Shown piece by piece: positions 59,232 to 64,000 of a DNA stretch of 64,000 nucleotides. Made by a program: the position numbers and the translations under genes. The DNA is from Thermoplasmata archaeon (GTDB lineage Archaea > Thermoplasmatota > Thermoplasmata > Lutacidiplasmatales > UBA184). The notes under the pieces were generated by a model. That model worked only from the letters and a program-made list of their open reading frames with translations. It had not been told where the DNA came from and did no database searches. The stretch spans positions 1 through 64,000 of the forward strand of contig JAKIWI010000001.1 in assembly GCA_022750115.1 (NCBI GenBank). The letters run 5' to 3'. Each line of letters starts with the position of its first letter. Position 1 is the first letter of the stretch.

Positions 59232-59239
59232 CCTTAAGA
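59232..59239 (+). promoter_or_regulatory. TATA-like box of the second methyltransferase gene
   Basis: CCTTAAGA is centred about 27 bases before the ATG at 59262. The divergent S9 promoter lies only ~30 bases away. Confidence 0.5.
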
Positions 59240-59261
59240 CCGCACGCGGCTCGGCGCGCCG

Positions 59262-59954
59262 ATGGCCCGCGAAGCCCGAGTGGCGCGACCGGAGGCGGAG
59301 TTCGACCGCGAGGCGGCCGGATACGACCGAACGGCCGTCGACACGATGCCCGGGTACGACGAGCTGCACCAGACCCTTCTGTGGGGGATCCCGTTCGCCC
59401 CGACCCGGCGATTCCGCGTTCTCGAGCTCGGCGTCGGCACGGGTACCCTCACCGCGCGGCTGTTGTCGCGCTACCCCCACGCCGAGCTCGTCGGGCTCGA
59501 CCTCTCTCGGCGCATGATCGCCCTCGGCCGCGCCAAGGTGCGGCGCTACAAGGACCGGGCGACGCTCCTCCTCGGCGACCTCTCGGACTTCCCCACGGAC
59601 GCGCCCTACGATGCCGTCGTCTCCTCGCTCGCGATCCACCACCTCGACGACCGCGCGAAGTGGGAGCTGTTCCGGAAGGTCCGACGCGCGCTCGCCCCCG
59701 GGGGATACTTCGGGGACGCCGACGACCACCTCCCGGAAGACCCCGTCTTCGACTCCCGGTTCGCCCAGGTCGCCCAGGAGCTCGTCGGATCGGCGAAGGC
59801 GGTCGCGCTCCAGAGGGTCTGGCACGAGCACGAGCAGTTCGACCACCCGTGCGCCCTCTCCGAGGAGCTCGCCCACCTCGTCTCCGCGGGGTTCTCGCAC
59901 GTCGACGTCCCGTGGCGGTTCTTTGGCCAGGCCGTCGTCTGGGCGTACCGGTAG
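59262..59954 (+). CDS. Class I SAM-dependent methyltransferase
   Basis: A 230-residue methyltransferase with motif I VLELGVGTGTLTARLL near residue 53, the acidic LVGLDLSRRMI end of strand 2, LLLGDLSDFP and the motif IV-like YDAVVSSLAIHHLDD. The opening EFDREAAGYDRTAVDTMPGYDELH is a known style of UbiE/TrmO-like small-molecule methyltransferases. The substrate is unknown. The leaderless start is supported by its TATA spacing. The tRNA-His gene follows 57 bases downstream with its own promoter. Confidence 0.85.
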   Translation: MAREARVARPEAEFDREAAGYDRTAVDTMPGYDELHQTLLWGIPFAPTRRFRVLELGVGTGTLTARLLSRYPHAELVGLDLSRRMIALGRAKVRRYKDRATLLLGDLSDFPTDAPYDAVVSSLAIHHLDDRAKWELFRKVRRALAPGGYFGDADDHLPEDPVFDSRFAQVAQELVGSAKAVALQRVWHEHEQFDHPCALSEELAHLVSAGFSHVDVPWRFFGQAVVWAYR

Positions 59955-59978
59955 GGTTCTCGTCGGCAACGACGCAAC

Positions 59979-59987
59979 GCTTTTCAT
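59979..59987 (+). promoter_or_regulatory. TATA-like box of tRNA-His
   Basis: GCTTTTCAT is centred about 29 bases before the 5' end of tRNA-His (60012), so transcription would begin at the encoded G-1. Confidence 0.5.
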
Positions 59988-60011
59988 CTGGGCCCCGTCT
60001 CGTTTCGCTGC

Positions 60012-60119
60012 GGCCGGGATGGGGTAGTTTGGCCTATCCTGGGGGACTGTGGATCCCTCGACCCGGGTTCAAACGGACGCGGGGCCAACCCCCGCGCTCG
60101 GAGACTCTCGGTCCCGGCC
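60012..60119 (+). tRNA. tRNA-His (GTG) interrupted in the T loop
   Basis: The gene folds as tRNA-His. Acceptor strand GCCGGGA (60013-60019) pairs with TCCCGGC (60112-60118). It has the His-specific G-1 (60012) and C73 (60119). The anticodon arm GGGGA/CTGTGGA/TCCCT carries GTG at 60049-60051, with T33 and G37. The T-stem CCGGG (60063-60067) pairs with CTCGG (60107-60111), one G-U. Between the two T-stem strands lie 39 bases instead of 7. Removing about 32 (near 60074-60105) restores a normal TTCAAAT loop. The insert holds a 7-bp hairpin (CGCGGGG/CCCCGCG). A strict bulge-helix-bulge could not be built, so an intron is likely but unproven. Confidence 0.72.
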
Positions 60120-60989
60120 CTACCGGGCCTTCCTCGGCCCGGTCCGTCCTTTCGCCCCGCCGACGGGCTTGGGCCGGGCGACGAGCTTCGCCAACGCTTC
60201 GGGAAGCGCCGAGAGCGAGTAGTCCGCCCACACCGCACCCCACCGGCGTAGGTCGTCCGGGCTCAACGTCCAGCCCGGCATCTCGGTCGCTCGCGCGACC
60301 GGAATGACCCCCTCGACCGATTGAGCCGCCTCGAGGTCGAAGCGCGAGTCCCCGACGAGGACGACCGGCACGCCGGGGTAGCGCCGACGGTACTCGGCGA
60401 GGTGCTCGCGCTTGGTCCCTTGGCCGGACCCCAGGACGTCGTCGAACCAGTACCGGATCCCCTCGCGCTCGAGGACGAGGTCCGCCATCTCGCGCTCCGC
60501 TCCCGTGGAGACCGAGAGCGTCCAGCCGTCGGCCGCGAGCCGCTTCAGGAGCTTCGGAACCTCGGGGAACGGGTGGGCGTTGGCGTACGCCTCGACGACC
60601 TTCCGCATGTGAAACGTGCGAGCGACGGAGGCGCGCTCGTGGGCGGGTGCCCAATCGTACAGCTGGGCGAGCTGTGCCTCGAACGGCATCCCCGTCGTAG
60701 CGAGGTAGTGGAGCCGTCCTTCGGCCTCGGGCGTGCCGAACGTCTCGGCGAGGACGCGACCGGCGAGCGCGCTGATCGACCCCATGTCGTCGAGCAACGT
60801 TCCATCGACATCGAAGATCACGGCCCCGCGCTCCAACTTGCGCGGAGCGACGGTCGGTTGGTCTCGGATCACCGGGCGGGACATCTCGGCGAACTGCGAG
60901 GTCGCCCCGCCGAGCATCGGCATCGGAGCGTCCTCCGCGGGCGGCTCGGGGGCCGAGCCGCTCTCCTTCGGGGCGGACTCGCGCGGCAC
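60120..60989 (-). CDS. HAD superfamily hydrolase (phosphatase)
   Basis: A 289-residue HAD-type hydrolase. Motif I is IFDVDGTLLDD near residue 58, motif II is the Ser of LSVSTGAERE, motif III is the basic GTKREHL region, and motif IV is VLVGDSRFDLEAA. The helical cap after motif I (about 65-145) matches the phosphoglycolate phosphatase-like C1 group. The first ~50 residues are Pro/Ala/Glu-rich and extra to the fold. GTG at 60989 is supported by a CGTTATCC element 27 bases upstream (leaderless). The substrate is not evident. Its stop abuts the 3' end of tRNA-His. Confidence 0.83.
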   Translation of the reverse strand: MPRESAPKESGSAPEPPAEDAPMPMLGGATSQFAEMSRPVIRDQPTVAPRKLERGAVIFDVDGTLLDDMGSISALAGRVLAETFGTPEAEGRLHYLATTGMPFEAQLAQLYDWAPAHERASVARTFHMRKVVEAYANAHPFPEVPKLLKRLAADGWTLSVSTGAEREMADLVLEREGIRYWFDDVLGSGQGTKREHLAEYRRRYPGVPVVLVGDSRFDLEAAQSVEGVIPVARATEMPGWTLSPDDLRRWGAVWADYSLSALPEALAKLVARPKPVGGAKGRTGPRKAR

Positions 60990-61012
60990 TGGCGGCGTCG
61001 AGGCCGCTCGGC

Positions 61013-61020
61013 GGATAACG
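61013..61020 (-). promoter_or_regulatory. TATA-like box of the HAD gene
   Basis: The reverse strand reads CGTTATCC, centred about 27 bases before the GTG at 60989. Confidence 0.5.
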
Positions 61021-61084
61021 GGTGGGGAGACGCGGGGAGCCGTCCTTTTGCGCGGAGACGGCTCCCCCCGGAGGGAGACGCACC

Positions 61085-62413
61085 ATGCACCCGAGCCGGG
61101 CCATCCATGGACGGCGCTCTCTCCTCCTGGCCGGTCGGCGGGTCGTGCTGGGTGTCTCGGGGTCGATCGCCGCGATCGAGAGTCCCCGCATCGCGCGCGA
61201 GCTCATTCGCCACGGGGCCGACGTGACGGCCGTGATGAGCTCCGAGGCGAGCCGGATCGTGAGCGAAGAGGCGCTCAGCTTCGCGACGGGCCACCCGCCC
61301 GTCACTCGTCTCACGGGCGATGTCGAGCACGTCACACTCCTCGGCCCGGGGGACGACCGGGCCGACCTGCTGCTGATCGCTCCGGCGACGGCGAACACGA
61401 TCTCGAAGATCGCCCATGGGATCGACGACACGCCGGTCACCTCCTGCGCCTCGGTCGCATTGGGCGGCGGCGTCCCGATTCTGCTCGCCCCCGCGATGCA
61501 CGCCCACATGGGCCAGAACCCCGCGGTCCGGGAGAACCTCGCCCGTCTGACCTCCTGGGGCGTCGGCGTGATCGAGCCGGCGTCCGCCGAGGGGGAGGAA
61601 AAGATCGCTTCGCCGGAGGAGGTCGCGGCAGCGGTCCTCCATCGGCTCGTGCCGGGTCCTTGGCGAGGGCGGCGAGTCGTCGTCGTCGGGGGGGCGAGCC
61701 GAGAATCGATCGACGACGTGCGGTCGGTAACGAACGAGAGCTCCGGAGAGACGGCAGTCCAACTCGCCGTGCAGGCGCACTATCGAGGCGCGGAGGTCGA
61801 ATTGTGGGCCGGAGCGTTGCAGACCTCGGTACCGCGATTCGTCCCGACCCGGACGTGGCGGAGCGTGCTCGACCTCCGGGCGCTGGTCGCGAGCCGGTCG
61901 ATCGAGCTGTCGACCACCGATGTCGTGCTGGTACCGGCGGCGCTGTCCGATTTCACACTCGACCGGCGTCCGGGCAAGATCGCGTCCCGCGACAGCGAAA
62001 CACTTCGGCTCGAACTTCGTCGGGCTCCGAAGATCCTGCCGGAGCTGCGGCGGCGCTTGCCCTCCCCCCACCGGCTCGTCGGCTTCAAGCTGGAATCGGG
62101 GCGCTCGCCGACGGCGCTCGAAGGCGATGCGAAGGCGTTCCTGCGGGAGGGCGAGCTCGACTGGGTCGTGGCCAACGACCGCGCCGCGATGGGCGCCGCC
62201 CGCACGCGCGTCGTCCTAGTCGGTCGACCGGGCACCCGAGCGCGCTGGTTCGAGGGGACCAAGGCCGAGGTCGCGGGCGCGCTGCTCGACGCGATCGGCC
62301 CCTCCCTCGGGTCCGAACGGCCGGGCGGGGACCCATCGGCTCGAACCGCGCCGCCGGAATCCCGGCCCCATCGCCCGACGAGGCGCCGGCGCCCGGCCCG
62401 TCGACGCGCCTAG
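61085..62413 (+). CDS. coaBC: Phosphopantothenoylcysteine decarboxylase / synthetase (CoaBC)
   Basis: A 442-residue bifunctional coenzyme A enzyme. The N-terminal CoaC flavoprotein half (about 15-195) shows VVLGVSGSIAAIESPRIAREL, LLIAPATANTISKIAHGI and the substrate motif APAMHAHM. The C-terminal CoaB half (from about 200) shows VVVVGGASRESIDDVRSVTN, the ESSGETAVQLAVQAH dimer block and LVPAALSDFTLD, and joins 4'-phosphopantothenate to cysteine, probably with CTP. A ~30-residue Arg/Pro tail follows the fold. The start at 61085 is preferred because GGAGGGA (61070-61076) is correctly spaced. It is a single gene, divergent from HAD. Confidence 0.92.
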   Translation: MHPSRAIHGRRSLLLAGRRVVLGVSGSIAAIESPRIARELIRHGADVTAVMSSEASRIVSEEALSFATGHPPVTRLTGDVEHVTLLGPGDDRADLLLIAPATANTISKIAHGIDDTPVTSCASVALGGGVPILLAPAMHAHMGQNPAVRENLARLTSWGVGVIEPASAEGEEKIASPEEVAAAVLHRLVPGPWRGRRVVVVGGASRESIDDVRSVTNESSGETAVQLAVQAHYRGAEVELWAGALQTSVPRFVPTRTWRSVLDLRALVASRSIELSTTDVVLVPAALSDFTLDRRPGKIASRDSETLRLELRRAPKILPELRRRLPSPHRLVGFKLESGRSPTALEGDAKAFLREGELDWVVANDRAAMGAARTRVVLVGRPGTRARWFEGTKAEVAGALLDAIGPSLGSERPGGDPSARTAPPESRPHRPTRRRRPARRRA

Positions 62414-62433
62414 GGACTCCCGCGCTGACGCAG

Positions 62434-62441
62434 CATTATTA
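62434..62441 (+). promoter_or_regulatory. TATA box of sucCD
   Basis: CATTATTA is centred about 41 bases before the sucC ATG. It predicts a ~15-base leader that contains GGAG, so this operon may use a ribosome site rather than leaderless initiation. Confidence 0.5.
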
Positions 62442-62478
62442 GGTCGCCCGGCTCGGCGAGCGTCGGAGCGAAGGGTCG

Positions 62479-63612
62479 ATGGTCAAGCTCGCCGAGTGGA
62501 GGGGCAAGGAGATCTTCCGCCGGTACGGCATCGACCTCCCGCGCGGCGCCGTCGTCCGATCCCCCGCCGAGGTCGCCGGGGCGCTGACCGGCGCCGGGGT
62601 TCCGTTCCCGTGCGTCGTAAAGGCCCAAGTCCTCGCGGGCGGGCGCGGGAAGGGCGGAGCCGTCCGATTCGCGACCAACCTCGCCGAAGCCGAGGACGCC
62701 ACGCGGGCGATCCTGGCGATGGAGTTCAAGGGCGAGAAGGTCCGCGAGGTCCTCCTCGAAGAGAAGTTGGCGATCGCGCGCGAGCTGTACCTCTCCATCG
62801 CCCTTGACCGGAGCCAACGGCTGCCGGTCGTGATGGCGAGTGCCCAGGGCGGCGTCGAGATCGAGTCCGTCGAGGAGTCGGCGATCGCCCGGGTGAGCGT
62901 CGACCCGTTCCCCGGCCTGATCGGCTACGAGAAGCGTCGCCTCCTCGCCGCCCTCGCCGTCAGCGGCGCGGTCGCGCGCTCGGTCGACGGGCTCCTCGAC
63001 CAGGTCTGGAAGGTCTTTGTCCAAGAGGACGCCGAGCTCGTCGAGATCAATCCGCTCGCGATCGTCGGGGACCGGGTGGTGGCGCTCGACGCCAAGGTGA
63101 TCATCGAGGACGATGCGTCGTTCCGCCATCCCGAATACGCCGACATCCGCGACGACCGGACCCCGCTCGAGGAGATCGCCCGCGAGAAGGAGATCGCCTT
63201 CGTGCAGCTCGACGGCAATATCGGCGTCATCGCGAACGGCGCCGGCCTCACCATGGCCACCCTCGACGTGCTCGCGGAGTTCGGAGGGCGCCCCGGCGTC
63301 TTCCTCGACCTCGGCGGGACCGACGACCCCCGCAAGGTGACCGAAGCGTTCCATCTCATGGCCCAGGCGAAGCCCGCCGCGGTGTTCCTGAACATCTTCG
63401 GCGGGGTCACGCGCTGCGACACCGTCGCCCGCGGGCTCGTGGATGCGATGCAGCAGGTGCCGGCGAACGAGCGCTTCCCGCTGGTCGCCCGCATTCGGGG
63501 CAACAACGAGGCCGAAGGGGTCGCCATCCTTCAGAAGGCCGGGGTGACGTCCCTGCCGGACCTGAAGGAGTCCGTCCAGGCCGTCATCGCCGCTGCCGGG
63601 GGACCGGCATGA
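62479..63612 (+). CDS. sucC: Succinyl-CoA synthetase, beta subunit
   Basis: A 377-residue ATP-grasp subunit that, with SucD, interconverts succinyl-CoA and succinate with nucleotide phosphorylation in the TCA cycle. KAQVLAGGRGKGGAVRF near residue 50 is the nucleotide-binding block, EINPLAIVGDRVVALDAKV near 195 the metal site, and NGAGLTMATLDVL plus FLNIFGGVTRCD the C-terminal CoA/phosphohistidine contact region. The length is normal. Its stop overlaps the sucD start (ATGA). Together with KorAB and citrate synthase it supports an oxidative TCA cycle with ferredoxin-linked 2-oxoglutarate oxidation. Confidence 0.95.
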   Translation: MVKLAEWRGKEIFRRYGIDLPRGAVVRSPAEVAGALTGAGVPFPCVVKAQVLAGGRGKGGAVRFATNLAEAEDATRAILAMEFKGEKVREVLLEEKLAIARELYLSIALDRSQRLPVVMASAQGGVEIESVEESAIARVSVDPFPGLIGYEKRRLLAALAVSGAVARSVDGLLDQVWKVFVQEDAELVEINPLAIVGDRVVALDAKVIIEDDASFRHPEYADIRDDRTPLEEIAREKEIAFVQLDGNIGVIANGAGLTMATLDVLAEFGGRPGVFLDLGGTDDPRKVTEAFHLMAQAKPAAVFLNIFGGVTRCDTVARGLVDAMQQVPANERFPLVARIRGNNEAEGVAILQKAGVTSLPDLKESVQAVIAAAGGPA

Positions 63613-64000
63613 GCGTCCTCGTCGACCGCGACACGCGGATCCTCGTCCAAGGGATCACGGGCCACCAAGGGACGGTTCACGCGCGCAACATGAAGGCGTT
63701 CGGCGCGAACGTCGTCGCGGGCGCCACGCCGGGCAAGGGCGGCCAACAGGTCGAGGGCGTCCCCGTGTTCGACTCCGTCGCGCAGGCTGTGAAGGCGACG
63801 GGCGCCAACGCGACGTGCCTCTTCGTGCCCGCCCCGTTCGCTCGCGATGCGTTCCTGGAGGCGGTCGACGCCGGGATCCAGCTCGCGGTGATCGTCACCG
63901 AGCACATCCCGTTCCACGACATGCTGACGATGTACCACTACGGCCGCTCGAAGGGCGCGCGGATCATCGGCCCGAACTGCCCGGGCATCGCATCCCCCGG
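63609..64000 (+). CDS. sucD: Succinyl-CoA synthetase, alpha subunit (partial, cut by window end)
   Basis: The first ~130 residues of SucD, running off the end of the window. The CoA-binding Rossmann half is clear: LVQGITGHQGTVHARNMKAFG near residue 13, GATPGKGGQQVEGVPVFDSV, CLFVPAPFARDAFLEA, VIVTEHIPFHDML and RIIGPNCPGIASP. The phosphorylated His lies in the missing C-terminal part. It is coupled to sucC by ATGA overlap. Confidence 0.94.
   Translation, partial: MSVLVDRDTRILVQGITGHQGTVHARNMKAFGANVVAGATPGKGGQQVEGVPVFDSVAQAVKATGANATCLFVPAPFARDAFLEAVDAGIQLAVIVTEHIPFHDMLTMYHYGRSKGARIIGPNCPGIASP

Noticed and set aside
1-64000. CRISPR arrays, insertion sequences, integrase or phage genes
   Set aside because: No regularly spaced direct repeats, transposase motifs or attachment-site duplications were found on either strand.

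Overview
The window reads as a piece of a GC-rich archaeal chromosome. Archaea-specific genes are spread throughout: CTP-dependent riboflavin kinase with an N-terminal HTH, the archaeosine radical SAM enzyme (RaSEA), TiaS, AglB, aEF-1beta preceded by its usual small zinc-finger gene, PAC2, and ferredoxin-dependent KorAB. Many starts sit 25-31 bp downstream of a TATA-like element (leaderless mRNA), and tRNA-His encodes G-1 and C73. A thermopsin-type protease, many glycosylation sequons on surface proteins and the general gene style point to Thermoplasmatota, perhaps a high-GC environmental lineage. That placement is inference. No insertion sequence, phage module or CRISPR array was seen.

Layout. 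0.25-8 kb: a secreted protein, a PAC2 pair, a divergent M20 peptidase/cysteine desulfurase operon, DnaK and a citrate synthase. 8.3-17 kb: a large kelch/PKD surface protein, an operon for flavin (ribK), archaeosine and NAD synthesis, and two tandem phospholipase C-type phosphoesterases sharing a promoter element. 17-26 kb: a TPD nuclease-like protein overlapping hisS tail to tail, a zinc-ribbon helical protein, HtpX, TiaS, a small surface protein and KorAB. 26.4-32.3 kb: a tightly coupled six-gene operon (isopropylmalate/homocitrate synthase family, LeuC, LeuD, LeuB-type dehydrogenase, SCP2 thiolase, DUF35).

32.4-47 kb: a surface and glycosylation block. It starts with a 2204-residue AglB carrying about 1300 extra extracellular residues, is translationally coupled to an anchored surface protein, runs through a translation-factor pair, a membrane hydrolase and a GNAT enzyme, and ends with a 1520-residue Ig-repeat surface protein. 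47-57 kb: an unrecognised coiled-coil protein, an alpha/beta hydrolase, a seven-gene operon with three AIM24 paralogues, a thermopsin-like protease, and a DUF429/methyltransferase pair. 57-64 kb: an S9 peptidase, a methyltransferase, tRNA-His with an insertion in its T loop, a HAD phosphatase, CoaBC and succinyl-CoA synthetase (SucD cut by the window end).

Together the genes describe a heterotroph. Secreted protease, peptidases and phosphoesterases would feed 2-oxoacid oxidation (KorAB), the TCA cycle (citrate synthase, SucCD) and branched-chain-type 2-oxoacid synthesis. Most surface proteins share an N-terminal signal or anchor, many N-x-S/T sites, and a C-terminal membrane helix with an Arg-rich tail. 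The best candidates for something undescribed are the AIM24x3 operon, the AglB fusion and the interrupted tRNA-His.
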